From contig CM070905.1 in the NCBI GenBank assembly GCA_036417435.1, positions 20,561,592 to 20,625,591 of the forward strand: a stretch of DNA of 64,000 bases, written 5' to 3'. The position numbers and the translations under genes are program-made. How positions within the stretch are numbered: the first letter of the stretch is position 1; each line of letters begins with the position of its first letter. Below the pieces are notes generated by a model. The model saw only the letters and a list, made by a program, of their open reading frames with translations. It was not told the DNA's origin and did not search any database. The DNA is from Inia geoffrensis. Lineage: Eukaryota > Chordata > Mammalia > Artiodactyla > Iniidae. Of the stretch, positions 10,861 to 23,057 are shown in pieces.

Positions 10861-12465
10861 ATTTCCTATCGGCACTTTTCTCTATTCTGGTTGGCTCACT
10901 GGCTGTAAGAGGAGGGGCTGGAATAGGCGGAACTGTGTGCCATAGATGCCACATGCACCAGCCATTCTTGAAGGCTGCACTGTCATATGCCGTGACTTGA
11001 GAGGTGTATGTACCCACCTTCTTACCGACCATGCTGCAAGTCACTCTCCTGGGAGCTTAGTAAAAACAATGGGTGGTGGAGGCAGAGCTTAGAGTAAAAC
11101 CAGAACTGGGAGTAGGGAGGCAGTCATTTTACATTTGGGGTAGATGTAGAACTTCAGGAGAGGTACGTTTTTAGCCCTTTGCGTATCTTTAGGAAATGGG
11201 AAAATAAGATCAGAAGAAGTAGGGTGAGAGTCCAGTGAACACAGAGGGGAAAACAGTTTTCTAAGCTTGCTTAGAAAACTGTATTTATTAAGTATCTTCT
11301 GTGTGCACAGTCTCATGGAAGACACATGTCACAGTGTCCAGAGCAGCCATGGAGCAGTGCTGGGTGACAGAGGGCTGAAGGAAACCAGGGGGTGGGGAGA
11401 ATGAAGGGTTGGTTTAGGAGGCCTGCCCAGGGCCCGTGAGCCCTGAGGGACAGACCGGACCTCAGAACTGCTGGGCAGCCACCAGTGCCACGGGAGACAC
11501 AGCCTCCTGCCTCTCCCAGCATAACTCACTTGTGACCCAGTGTGGAAAGCACCTGCCTTTCTGTGGCTTGACTGCTGCTCATCTTCATTGTTGTTTTTTT
11601 CTCACCCATTCTTAACGTGACTTGGAAGGTTCAGCTGTTGGCATCTTCTATGCCCTGTGTCACTTTCCTTTCCCTTTTTCTTTTTTATTGTCCAGTTGAA
11701 AAGTTATGAACCTAGTTGGAGAAAATCTATCCTATAGCCTTAATGTAGGGAGAAGAAAGGACAGTTCAGTCATCAGGTAGAAGTATGCACGTGCATGGAT
11801 GTGATTCTTGACTCCTGGTCAAACTTTGGTGGAATTCCGTATTAGGAAAATGTACTTGGATTGATTTAAGAAGTGCAAGTTTCTTTTCATGAAATATGGC
11901 TGCTTGCCAAGCAGACCTCAGAGGGCACTGGCACCCACACCTCCAGCACACGGTGAGGCCATTCCTCCGGGCAATGGGATTTGGGGGAGGGGAGAGGGAG
12001 GAGAAAGAAGGAACTCACTTGTGCCCCAAGGTTTCTCTTTGGTACCCTAGCATTTAGGCTCAGGCTGTTTTCTAGTGATGAGTTTTCCAGTTACCTGGGC
12101 TGATACTAAAAGATGCCATTTCTTCTCGGGGGTTCTGGAAATCCAGGAGACCCCTAGTGTCGCAAAGGAAATGGGAGAGGCACCATGCACCAAAGAAGGA
12201 AGCAACACGTTGACCATCATTAATGGCCAGGCCAGAGAATTGAGGGGAGTCTCCTGTATCTGCTGAGCCCTAGCAGGTGACATATCTTTTGGAGACTTTG
12301 GTTTGGGCAGTAGGTGATCCACTCAAGAGAGTCTGTGAGACTAGTTTATGAACTTGGGGGTCATGGACTTCTCCCACATGAAGGCAGTGAGTGACAGGCC
12401 AGGTGCTATGCTTTGTGTATGTATATTACACACTCAGACGTAGGCCCCTGGGGAATTGCCCTAAG
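10861..12465. other. Intron 2 sequence without a recognised feature
   Basis: Unique sequence; no exon, RNA gene or clear repeat seen. Confidence 0.5.
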
Positions 12466-12469
12466 AATG

Positions 12470-12590
12470 TTGGCATGGGGAAGGTGCCCAGAGATCCCTT
12501 GGTCTGTACCTTCATTCTGAGGCCCAACAACTTGAATGAGTTGCCCCAGGTCATAGAATTTGTGAGTGAATAGCAGAGACCGCATTTGAA
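12470..12590 (-). mobile_element. MIR remnant
   Basis: Shows the reverse MIR core: tgaggcccaacaacttgaat, gccccaggtcatagaatttg, then gagtgaatagcagag. Confidence 0.4.
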
Positions 12591-12621
12591 GAGAACCACC
12601 ACCCCCCTTGCCTCTCACCAC

Positions 12622-12715
12622 CACGCTTGCATACATGCACATACATACACACTCCTACACACATGCATGTGCACGTACACAAGAAATGCCCTCACAAGCA
12701 CTCACATATACACCT
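12622..12715. repeat. Degenerate CA/CATA low-complexity tract
   Basis: Runs of acatacatgcac and cacacatgcatgtgcacgta: alternating purine-pyrimidine sequence, imperfect. Confidence 0.7.
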
Positions 12716-13655
12716 GTGTTAGAAAATAGCAAGTTTATGCTGTGTGCTTACTCAACAGCTAGTTCTTTTGAGATCAGAGGGGTTGGCTATTTTTGCTGCA
12801 GAAAACTTGCTCCAATCCTGTCTTTTCGGGCAATGCTTTTGGGAGTAAAATCAGCTGCGGAGATCAGCCTGGCTGCCCATGGGCAAGCATTTGCTCCCTG
12901 CCACAGTACAAAAAGCGAAGTTCATCACAGGAGTCTGCAGAGCTGCAGGTCCTAACATCCGCCTGGCGGCCTTGGAGAGAACAGAGGGAAGGCAGCTTTG
13001 CAAGACAGGCTAATGCCAGGACTGGGAGTAATGGAGCCAGATAACAAGCTTTTGATTTTTCTTTGGGCTTTAATTAGCCTTTTCAAGTTCGAGGCAAGTT
13101 CAGGGCTGAGAGCAGAAAGGAGGAGGCCGGAAACTCTGCACAGGGCTGGGGCTGTCTCCCCAGCCAGTGTAAAAGGCCACACCAGCTTTTAATGCACAGT
13201 ATCAGTTTCCTTTGATTCAGCCCACACTCGAGTTAGTTTGCTCAGGGGCTTGGCTACGGTTCTTTTGGCCTCAGCTCAGACCACGCAGGCCAGGCTCCGG
13301 GTTGTCCCCGTTGAGGAGCCCTCACAGGCACAGTGTTTGCAAACCCAGCTTTTCCTGCACTCATTCATTCACAAGACCGTTGGTTTTCTTTCCTTCTTGC
13401 CTTTTTACCTTGAGGCAGGGAGGGATGAGATGAATTCTAGAGTTCTTTTCTGCCTCTGAGTCCAGGATTCCCTTGAGGCCTGGGAAGGGGAACCAATGCT
13501 CAGATGGCTTCTGTCCTGTGGCGTTTCAGCTGCAGGAAAGTGGGGGAGGGGAGCATCAGGCCCAGGAGGCTGACTTTAGGACTTGTTTTTTGTAGGGTTG
13601 GGTGTCCCTTGTGGGTCTTGTCATAGTTACAACTCAAAGAGCTTGAAAAGTGGTT
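12716..13655. other. Intron 2 sequence without a recognised feature
   Basis: Unique sequence. A stretch at 13040-13110 (ttgggctttaattagccttt) carries TAATTA motifs but I cannot judge conservation. Confidence 0.45.
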
Positions 13656-13659
13656 CATT

Positions 13660-13940
13660 TTAAAACAGATATAATTGACATGTAACACTATATTAGTTTC
13701 AGGTGTACGGCATAATGGTTCAATATTTGTATACATTGCAAAATGATCACCAGAAGAGTCTATAGTTAACATCCATCACCATACATAGTAACACATTCTT
13801 TTTCTTATGGTCAGAACTTTCGAGATCTACTCCCTTAGCAACTTTCAAATATACAATACAGTACTATCAACTATGTCACCATGCTGTACATTACATCTCC
13901 AGGACTTATTTTGTAACTGATATTTTGTGCCTTTTGCCCA
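13660..13940 (-). mobile_element. L1 3' UTR fragment (L1MA-like)
   Basis: The + strand reads ataattgacatgtaacacta, tagtttcaggtgtacggcat, atgatcaccagaagagtcta, tctactcccttagcaacttt, the antisense of the mammalian L1 3' UTR. No ORF2 attached. Confidence 0.85.
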
Positions 13941-14547
13941 GTGACTCATTTTTATTGTTCTCCTGTTGTCCTAATTCCCTAAGCTAGAATGCTTGTTCTG
14001 TGGTGCTCTTCAGGCTTTTCTCGTCTCTTCATTTCCTGGGATTCACATTCCTTCCCCTGAACTCGTGCCTCCAGGACTCAGAGCAGGTAGCAGTATGAGC
14101 CCTGAGGCTCCACCCCCTCACCAGGTCCCAGCTGTGTTTGGCTGTGTTCAGGGAAAATGGGGTCAGAGCCTGCCATGCATGGGGCGTTGGTGGAGCCACG
14201 TGGTGGCCCACAGCCTGGTGACCAGCCGGGGGGAGAAGCTTTGGGCTGGGAGCCTGGAGCCTCGATCTGCAGGCCCCCAGGGAGCAACCTGTTGTCTTTA
14301 TTCCAGGAGAACCAGAGAGGCTGGCTGAGCCCCTATCACAGATAAGGGCCAGCCAGCCAGGAGTGTCTTCCTCTTGGGACTGTGTCCCTGTGAAAGTCAG
14401 CGCATGTTGCAAACAAAAATCCTGGAGTGGGCGTTGGGTGTAGAGGCTGGGAAAGCAGCCCAGGTGTTTGCTGGTGCTTGGTGTAGGGGGCGGGGGCGGC
14501 ACAGATGGAAGCAACTTCTCATTTTGCCTTCTGGCCCATTCTTTCTT

Positions 14548-14766
14548 TTTTTTTTTTTTTTTTTTTTTTTTTGCGGTACACGGGCCTCTCACTGTTGTAG
14601 CCTCTCCTGTTGCGGAGCACAGGCTCCGGACGCGCAGGCTCAGCGGCCATGGCTCACGGTCCCAGCCGCTCTGCGGCATGTGGGATCTTCCTGGACTGGG
14701 GCACAAACCCGTGTCATCTGCATCAGCAGGCGGACTCTCAACCACTGGGCCACCAGGGAAGCCCTA
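14548..14766 (-). mobile_element. Young CHR-type SINE with perfect target duplications
   Basis: Antisense copy with a poly-T of about 24 and the full body. Perfect 12-bp duplications ccattctttctt at 14536-14547 and 14767-14778. Confidence 0.96.
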
Positions 14767-14778
14767 CCATTCTTTCTT

Positions 14779-15875
14779 GTGTCCTGTTTTTTCCCAGCTT
14801 GGATGGAAAGAGGTATCCAAGAACAAACGGGCTGGCGTCTAAAAATTACTCTAAGGACCTCAGGAGGGCCTGTGCAGAAGGAGGGTCCTAGAGGGATCAG
14901 CCAGGGCTCCTCCAAGTGTGTCTTAGGACTTGGGAGACTGTAGATCAACCTAAGGCCTTTTGCTGGTGAGCATCCAGGGGCGGGGTTAAGGATAATGATG
15001 TAATTTCTTTGTGTCTGCTGCTCAACCCTGAGATGGTCTCTATCTTTGGTGCCTGGGAAGGCTGCTATCCGGGGTCCCCAAACCCTCTGTCTGCAGAGCA
15101 GTGACAATTGAGACAAGGAGCTCATAGCCTGAGGCTCTTGTCATGTGCCATGGCCCTGAGCAGGCCAAGGCGACAGCTCTCAGCCCCTTTCTGGGAGCCC
15201 CGACGCTCCTGACCTGCAGTGGGACTGCTGGGCTGGAGGCTGTGCTGTTGAGGCCCAAGGCTCTTGTGTTCTATGTGGGCCGAGAGGCCCGGTGTCCTGG
15301 AGGCCCACCGGGCATGGCTATCTATATCTCCTCACCCTTTCTTCAGCCTTTGGGGTCACCTCACAGGACACTAGCCCTTCTGCCTCCAAATGAGTTAATG
15401 AATGGATGAAACTCTCATTAGGCCCTTGGCAATGTACCCTCTCCTGGTTGGTGCCAAGAATCATGACATGACATCAGTCTCCAGGAGCCTAGGAGTCCAG
15501 GAGAGAGACGCATCCAAGCGGATCATTACAGCCTGTGTGACAGGAATGAGGGCTGTGGCCATGAGAGTGACTGTCACTCATGCCACTTAAGTCTTCCCTA
15601 AGTTTGGAACCAGTTGAGAAATGGATGTAGGAGTCAGGCAGCATCAGCTTTAATGCTGAGAAGCCTGGATGAGCAAAAATCAGCTGCTTAACTGCCCCCT
15701 CAGGACTCGAACTTGGAACTTCGAAGATGTCGGTCCGTGGGGCGGAGACTGTCACCGGAGTGACCGCCTCACACCTGTCCAGCCTCAGTAGCGGGGGCAG
15801 AGGGTGGTGGCCTCCGAGCCTGGGGAGTCCGTGTGGTGCCTGACAGTTGACAAAGGGCTTCATCGCCTCCTCTTC
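14779..15875. other. Intron 2 sequence without a recognised feature
   Basis: Unique sequence, no exon or clear repeat. Confidence 0.5.
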
Positions 15876-15879
15876 TCTC

Positions 15880-16025
15880 AGCAGTTCTCAGGATAATAGG
15901 AAAGGCAGACATCCTGTCCAGTTGAGGAGATGGAGAAACAGAAAAGTCAAGTATTTCACTGAAGGTCATGTAGTTGGTGGACTAGAGCCTTCTCTGCATC
16001 CTAATTCTCAGCCAGGTGCTCTTCC
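15880..16025 (-). mobile_element. MIR remnant
   Basis: Reverse MIR pattern: ggagatggagaaacagaaaa, aggtcatgtagttggtggac, ctaattctcagccaggtgct. Confidence 0.45.
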
Positions 16026-16766
16026 CGCTGGTGTTTCTGCATGACGCAGCGGTGGCACCTGGGCTGGGATGACTCACGGCGCAGGGCCGTCTGGCACTGC
16101 AGGGCGTTGGCCTTGCTGGGCCCTGCAGCACTAAGTGCCAGTGGCACTGGACTCCGCAGTCACTGCGGGAACTAGGAAACCCCTCACGTTTCCAGAAGCC
16201 CCTGACTGAGAGCCATTGCCAGACCAGGTGCCTGCCTGAGTTCAGGGTTTACTCACCAGCCCCGCTCAGTCTCACAGGGTTCACAGAGGCACCCGGGACC
16301 GAGCTTTTTGTTTTCAACCCCAAGCTTCGCTTTATTATCCAGCAGTGAGGAGTGGGAAAGGAGAACCCCGTTTGTGTGTGCTGTTGCTGTGACTCATATC
16401 CATTGCTCTCCGGCAGGGCAGCCCTGGGAGGAGACAGGGTCACCCCCTGGACGCGGGCTGGCCTCCCAGCCCAGCCTGGATGGTCACACCGTTCCGTCTG
16501 GCGCCTGGGATCCTGAAACTCCACCAGAGTGCGTATCTGGAATGGCCAGGCAGCCACCCCAGGCTCCGGGTGCCGGTATCTGCCCGTCTGCTGGGCTGTT
16601 TTCTTTTCCTGTCAGCAGGAAGTGCAGCTCTGGCTGGATGGGTATGTCCTGTTGTTTGTGGCGCGAGGCAGGCCTTTCTCTTTCTGCTCAGAGGCAGTCC
16701 TCTCTCGGACCAGGAACTTCTGCTCCTGTCTCCCCCATCCCTCCTTCCTCAACTCCAGTTCACTTC
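16026..16766. other. Intron 2 sequence without a recognised feature
   Basis: GC-rich unique sequence; no exon or repeat recognised. Confidence 0.5.
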
Positions 16767-16771
16767 ACACG

Positions 16772-16816
<45 letters not shown>
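16767..16816. repeat. (CG)/(CA)n microsatellite
   Basis: CACGCACGCGCGCG followed by about 18 pure CA units; Z-DNA-prone. Confidence 0.95.
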
Positions 16817-16818
<2 letters not shown>

Positions 16819-17655
16819 GCCATTAAACATGCACCGCATACACCACACTCAAGTCCCAGTGACAGCACACATCACAAATCTTCCACATCAGCCCAAGCCC
16901 TCACCCCTCACAGCCCATTGACCCCATACTCCAGACTTGTGTTTTAGCAGTGGGTGGGGAGGTGTTGCCACATCACAGACCCTGTCTTTATTCAAGTTTT
17001 CCCCCCTCCCCTTGTGATGGCTCCTGTTCCAGGTATTTAGGTGAAAAGGACACCCACCTCTTTCTCTTTGGCCAGCAGAATTTGCAATTAAAGTTGCATC
17101 TCAGCCAAGTACACGTGGTGCTTTGGGGTCCAGGACGGTGGCTGAGCCCTGGGTGATATGCTGGGCCTGATGAGAGGAAGGGGCTTGAGGCTGGCCTCCT
17201 AGGCTGGGCATGACCTCCCAGGACACCGCCCTAGAGCCCATTGGGCCCGCAGGGAGGGTGAGGAGACCCAGGAATCACATCTGCAGACCGTTAACACAGA
17301 CAGCTGCCACGACCTCAGGGCGGGGTTTACCGAGCAGTGGTTAGGATGTGAGGCCGGCAATGCCGTGTCCTAACGCCGAGAGAACGACTTCATGAAGCCC
17401 TGCACAGAGGCGTGCACCCCTATACACACACCCACATGTGCACACGCATCCTCTCTGCTCTGGATATATGAATCACTTTCTCATGGTGTCTGTTCCCCGT
17501 CATTTCTGTCTGTCTGTCGCTCCCTCTGCTGTGTTTCACTCTCTCACTTCCACTCACACTCTGTGCACAGTCATCCCTGAGGCTCCCTCTTTCTGTGATT
17601 TATCCTTCCTCACACCTCCACACTACACACAGCAGCTAACACAGCAAGATTTCTC
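16817..17655. other. Intron 2 sequence, CA-rich low complexity
   Basis: Unique sequence with scattered CACA and TCTC tracts around 17400-17560; no exon seen. Confidence 0.45.
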
Positions 17656-17659
17656 TCCC

Positions 17660-17725
17660 GTGTACACACACGCTCGCACAAACACACACACACCCCGCCC
17701 CTGACCCCCCCCACCCCCCACCCCA
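17660..17725. repeat. CA tract running into a C-rich run (G-quadruplex potential on the - strand)
   Basis: Short CA repeat, then cccc g cccc tga ccccccccc a cccccc a cccc between 17693 and 17725: at least four C-runs of four or more with loops of 1-3 bases. Confidence 0.85.
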
Positions 17726-18299
17726 GATGGTGTGCGACAGCCCAGCCCAGATTGGCAGCCAGGCCTCTCATCCCGTCAGCGCACAGAATGGCCTGACTTA
17801 TCCATCCAGATCTTCATTTCTGGGTCTTTCCTTCAATTCCCGTCATCCTCACAGGGTGGCGTCTTGGCCGGGATGCTGGCCTGGGAGCTTGGGCCTCTGG
17901 GTCTCAGCCAGGTCCAGCTCGGGAGAGATCACTGAGCTGGTGAGCGGTTTCCTTTTTGCTTTAAATTATACATTTCACCTTCTAGAAGGAGGTGATAAAA
18001 CAATATCCCTTTAATAAAGTCTGCTGAGACTCCTAGGGAAAGAGAAATCCAGAGACATTAATAAATGATGATAGTCACAGAGCACCTTATATTTGTAGAA
18101 CACCGAAACATCTCATAGCATCATCAATGTAGTCTCCTTTGGTTACAGTAACCACCTGATGAGACAGAAAGAGACTTAATAATATTGCTGTGATTTCATA
18201 CTGATATTTTTTTCTCCACCAATACCTGCTTTTGAGAGATTTGAGCTGTGCCTAACCCAGATGTTCTGTTCAGAATCCCAGGCCTGGAGCATGCCCCAT
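17726..18299. other. Intron 2 sequence without a recognised feature
   Basis: Unique sequence; 18080-18170 has a weak reverse MIR flavour that I do not call. Confidence 0.4.
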
Positions 18300-18439
18300 C
18301 CGCCTTCCCTGCCATCCAGCACGTGTTATGAATGCTAAGTTAAGGCCTTTGAAGGAGAGGATACATTTCCAGCCAGATCCTCCCTGCTGTCACCTTCATG
18401 TGCCCCTTAGTTTTTGTAAGACAGAAGGGAATGACTACA

Positions 18440-18930
18440 CGTTGGCACACGGCGCTTGCTTCATTTCATTAACAAAGTTAGCGGAGAGCAGGAAAAAAGA
18501 CAACTCACGGAGTTCTCCATTCGGCCTCTCAATTTACATTTTTTTCCTGGTGGATTGGGCCCCGCATGCTGTCCATGTGTTTGAAACGGGATCAGCGGGG
18601 GAGAAGAAAGCCCACGTCATTTCCCAGCCTCGGTGTCCTTACTGTGTCTCTGTCAGCGTTCCAAAATATAATGGGATTTGTTCAGCTGATTTATCCTGCG
18701 TGCAGGCAGCATTATCCAGACCCACACTCGGGCCTGAGGAGCAAAGAGGGGAAGATGCACAGCACCGAGAGTGGGGCTAATAACATTTATTCCCGCTAAC
18801 ACGGGAATGACCTACCCCATAATTCAGCCTGGCCGTAGGGACCACTGCTTCCCAGTGCCCGCTAGAAAACACACAGACTTAATCATTGTGGTGTGCCCTG
18901 CTCCAATTACAGTCCTGGTGGCAGCTGAGT
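18440..18930. promoter_or_regulatory. Candidate conserved non-coding element
   Basis: Repeat-free block with CpGs retained and AT-rich factor-like motifs (tcattaacaaagtt, gctaataacatttattc, cataattcag, ctccaattacag). No coding match. Called only from sequence style; conservation cannot be measured here. Confidence 0.25.
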
Positions 18931-20423
18931 TTGTCTGCAGTAGACAGGGGGAGAAATGGGAACGTGGGATTGATGGGCTGGGTGGGATTTCTTTGCCCTT
19001 GACAGGCAGCCACTGGGGACCTCTGAAGCTTAAGGTACAAAAGGAAAGGGACAGCACCCGAGTGTGTTTTGCTGGGAACCATTCCAAGGCCTTCCCTGGT
19101 CTTTTCCAGGGGCCCAGCTTTGGATTCTGGACTAGCCCCAACACGGAGGTCACCTGCAGAACTGGGCTAGTGGATTTTCATTCCTGTTTCTTTTGCTTGG
19201 CCTGCCTGTATCTCCAGCCATGGTGTCGTGGCCCGCTGTCCTTACCAGAGGGAGGAACCCAGGGCTCTCAGCAGCTGAGCTAATGAGGAGCAGGTCAGGG
19301 GTTCAACCCCTGGGATCCTGACTTGGAGCTGCTCTGTGCCCGCTATGCTCAGCATCTCCTAGGAGCGGTGCATTGCTACGGCTCGCTACTGGTTACACTC
19401 TGGACTGCAGAGAGGGTGCTGGGCTTAATGCCCTTCTCTTGGGAAAACAGCTCAAATTAGTGGCATTAGTTTCCTTTTAGAAGGATAGGTTGTTATCATG
19501 ACGAGTGAGTGACCACGTAGATGACCTGTATTTTGGTACCCACCCTTTTGAGTTGCTTAGAAACAGGGCACGTGGCTCTTGGGAATCTTGGTGCGATTTG
19601 TCGGGTTCTTTCTCCAACCCCAAGACACTTTTTGTGAAGCCCCTTCAGTAGCATGTTGGTCTAACTAGGTTACTGTGGCTGTGGTTTGCTGGCTTCCCCT
19701 CTCTGTCTCTGCACATTCATTCCCCCTACAATCTCATTGAAAAAGACACAATAAAGAACCGTTCTGGGATAATGCATCAGTGATTAAGTGGAGGAGGCCT
19801 CCTTCCCGCTCCTTTCCTGACGTCTGGGCTCACAGCCAAGGTGTAGGGCCGACCTTCGCCTCTGTCGGGGCTTCTCCATCTTTGAAGAGAGTTCGACCAC
19901 CTGGGGTCAGCACGGGCCATGGGCAGAGCTTCTGGGAGGGTTAGAAATCATAAGAGCGAGAAGAAAGTTTATGCAGAACAGTAAAGCAGTCAGAGGGTGG
20001 TACCATCCAAGTTTTTGGATCTCTTTCTCCGTAACAGAAACGAGCACTCAGGCACGTGGGACTATTTTATGGAGTCACAGGCTTTCTGATGAGAGTAACC
20101 TTAAGCCAACCAGGGCCTCCCCACGGGGTTCCTACCTCCCTGAGGGCTCTCTCTGCTTCCCTCCTGCCCTGCCATCAGACGGCACACAGAGTCATACACA
20201 GTGGGCGTCAGACCCTGGTGCGTTGATGAACACCTTGGGGTCAGGGGTTCTGTTTGAGATCTGGCCCCAATAAGTGGGAGATCATTATCTTCCTGTACCG
20301 CAGAGATTTACAGCTGGGGTCTGTATGTAGACATGAGCTACTACACTTACCTGATCAATATCTCCCTTTATAAAGAAATCCCACATGTGTAATTCACTGT
20401 GGAGGTCTGCTCTGGTCAGCTCC

Positions 20424-20427
<4 letters not shown>
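18931..20427. other. Intron 2 sequence without a recognised feature
   Basis: Unique sequence apart from a 17-bp interrupted palindrome at 19296-19312. Confidence 0.5.
19296..19312. repeat. Short interrupted palindrome
   Basis: caggggttcaacccctg: 8-base arms around a single C. The ggttcaaccc core resembles a tRNA B-box/T-arm, but no tRNA can be folded from the surroundings. Confidence 0.6.

Positions 20428-20479
<52 letters not shown>
20428..20479. repeat. Pure (TG)n microsatellite, about 26 units
   Basis: 52 bases of uninterrupted TG, the longest pure dinucleotide tract in the window. Confidence 0.97.
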
Positions 20480-20481
<2 letters not shown>

Positions 20482-20879
20482 GTATAATTAATTAGTGGGA
20501 TTAGTGGGAAGATGTTTGGGACATGAATCTAAGGACTGCTGAGCATGAATCTAAAGACATTTTCTTTTCCACATCAGCAGGCACCTCATGGGCTTCCACC
20601 TTCTTTTTCACCTTGTATTTCTTGTATTTCTTTTCTAAACTTCAGCTCTCACTTTCCTTTGGGATAGGTCAGCCCAGGAAAGGAGGAAGCCCACTCTGAT
20701 GACTAGCCAAGGGCCTCCTCGGGATGGGAGAGGTGGTTCCTCCCAGAGATCACAGAAGGGTGGAGGGCTCATCCTGGACAGCAGAAAAGGAAGCAAGCAC
20801 TGTCCCAGAGCAGCCTCTCATCCTGACAGTAGGCTCCCTGATCCTGGAATCGATTCCTTTGGGGCCACCCTCTAGCAAC

Positions 20880-21020
20880 CTGGAGGAAGCCTCCATGTAA
20901 TGCCAGTTTTTCCATCTAGTCTGGGAATGTGATAGGTCATGAGGGGTCATTTCACTCTCTAAGCCTCAATTTTTCTCTTCTGTAAAATGGGGCTGTTGAA
21001 TTCTAAGATCTTGAGTCATT
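20880..21020 (+). mobile_element. MIR remnant
   Basis: MIR core pattern: ctctaagcctcaatttttct, cttctgtaaaatggggctgt, followed by a decayed tail. Confidence 0.5.
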
Positions 21021-22375
21021 TTCCTCTGAAATAGCACAATGTGTGAAAGTTTGGCCATGCACTGTCCTGGACAGAGAACCCAGAATTGAGCCCCAGTGTC
21101 ACTTCTTCCTCAAAACCCTGCTGCTCCCCTCTGCAGTTGTGGCCCTGCCCTCTGTCCCCACAGCGCCAGGTGCATAACTGAAGCTGGGCATACATGGCTT
21201 CGTCTAGTCATGGACCCGGCCTGTCTCCCCCACTGAGAAAGGGGCAGAAACAGAGATGATTTCATCTTTATACTGTTGGGTTCTCACCTGGTGCCTGGTA
21301 CCTAGTAGGTCCTTCTAAACATTCTTAAGCAAAGTAATAAATGAAGAACAGTAAGTAGCATTGTCTTCATTTAGTACTTCAGTTTCCCCTAATGGAAACA
21401 GGGAGTTCCAGTAGCCTAAGAGACCAAAAGTTTGATGGACAAAGGCCCAACTGAAGGCCGCACAGTGGGTGAGCTTGGAAGGTCTCTGATGCCTTCTCCC
21501 CCCCGTAATGGTCTGGCTTCCCAGCTTTAGGGGTGGGCGCAGGGGTGCTCAGGACTCCTCTGCATGAGGCTGGATGCGACTTTTGCCTTCAGGGAGGGCT
21601 GGAGAGCCGGTTTGCTCCGAGATGGAAGGACTTCTCTCTCTTCAGGAGCTGCCCATGAGCAATGGGAGGACCAGGTCTGACTTTGTATTTTCCATCCTGG
21701 GCTCAGAGGCTGCAGCTGCCAGCCCAGAGCAGTCGGCGGCTGCAGCCCCTGTTGGAGGAGTCGGCTGCATTTGTCCGTCCCTGCAGGCTCATCTGGTTAG
21801 CCTCCTTTGGATCAGCTTGGGATATTTGCAAACAGTGGATGCCGTGGGTGAGAGGGGCAGCCTGTGGCTATGGAAGAGACCGGGTCCCAGAGCTGAGCTA
21901 ATTGGCCCACAGGGGGATGGACCTGGTGACCTTTACCTCATTAGCGCTGCTTTTGGACCACTGAGCTCTGGCCTAGTTCTGATCTTTCCATAATCAGGAC
22001 TCAATGTGGGGTTTCTGCAAAGGTGGGGCAACGAAGGGCAGGGCTAAGACAGCCCCACCTGGCAAGGCGGGTGCATCAGGAACCAGGCCGTGCTAGATCG
22101 GAGGAGGAGCGATCTCAGGATCAGGTTCCTGCCCCACCTCGTCACCCAAGGCCTACAGGATGGGTTGGCACAGGTGTCAGGTTGATCGTGGGGCACAGGG
22201 TCAGAGGGTGATGCCCTCATTGTCTCCCAGGTCTGCCCCCTTCTTCAGCCCTTCTCAGAGGGTCTCCACAGAGACCACCAGACACTGCGGGGGCCCTCGG
22301 GTGGCTGCTTTGCAGCTCTGCCCTGGAGCCTGTGGAGACTGCGGAGGAAGGATGCCGGCAGCATTTAAAATCCCC
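21021..22375. other. Intron 2 sequence without a recognised feature
   Basis: Unique sequence, rich in CAGCTG/CTGCAG around 21700-21790; no exon seen. Confidence 0.45.
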
Positions 22376-22379
22376 TTTC

Positions 22380-22535
22380 CGTGGAGATGATAGAGCTTTT
22401 CAGAGTGCCAGTCTCTCTGCAGAGTGGGAGCAATTTCCCTGTAATTGGTAAAGTAACCGTAACTGCTCTGTCATTTGAATGTAGCGACACGTAATTGCAT
22501 GGTAACCTCTGCCGCGAGGGAAGCACGGTGAGCTG
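22380..22535. promoter_or_regulatory. Candidate conserved non-coding element with TAATTG motifs
   Basis: Repeat-free block containing cctgtaattggtaaagtaac and gcgacacgtaattgcatggt: two TAATTG homeodomain-type cores within 50 bases, next to a CpG-bearing segment. Conservation not testable here. Confidence 0.25.
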
Positions 22536-22754
22536 TGAGATCGTAATCCGGGGTGTCAGCTCCGGCTCCCCACGCCACCTCCACCACGGCTGCTCAGCTC
22601 GGGGGGCTGCCGTGGGCCCCTCCCCTCAGGTCCAGTGGGTCCTGCTCCAGTGGTTACGCTTGTCACGTGCCGTTCTCTCCTGGGCCGGTCTATGGCACCC
22701 TCAGCAAGGAAGGGACGCCTGTGGTGATCTAGGAGGGTGCTTCTTATTAAAGCG

Positions 22755-22860
22755 CTGGGAAGTGGTTAAGGTCCAGATCTCTGAGGCCCACATCCAGAGT
22801 TTCTGATCCAGTAGATCTGGGGCGGGGCCCAAGAATTTGCATTTCTGATGAGTAGTGCAA
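22755..22860 (+). mobile_element. MER5A-like hAT DNA transposon fragment
   Basis: Matches the MER5 centre: cagagtttctgatccagtag, atctggggcggggcccaaga, atttgcatttctgatgagt. Both ends missing or decayed. Confidence 0.65.
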
Positions 22861-22914
22861 CTCTTCTGGATCTTAAGACTATTTATCTGCTCCTTCATTC
22901 AGCCTCATTGGCCT

Positions 22915-23040
22915 AATAGACCTTTAGGAAGTGCCACCTTTGCTATTTCATCTTGGTAACATTAGCCCCTTTAATCTTGATCACACCTCTACGAGGTGGA
23001 TAACATGAATTTCCCCAAAGATGCTAAGACTCACAAAAGT
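22915..23040 (-). mobile_element. MIR-like remnant
   Basis: Reverse MIR pattern: ccctttaatcttgatcacac, ctctacgaggtggataacat, then a decayed tail. Confidence 0.4.
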
Positions 23041-23057
23041 TATCTGAATTGTCTAAG

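Noticed and set aside
14029..14745. 238-codon minus-strand ORF
   Set aside because: Its N-terminal part is CHR SINE sequence and the rest has no family or codon signature.
18771..19283. 170-codon ORF in intron 2
   Set aside because: No recognisable domain, no splice context and a composition like surrounding intron.
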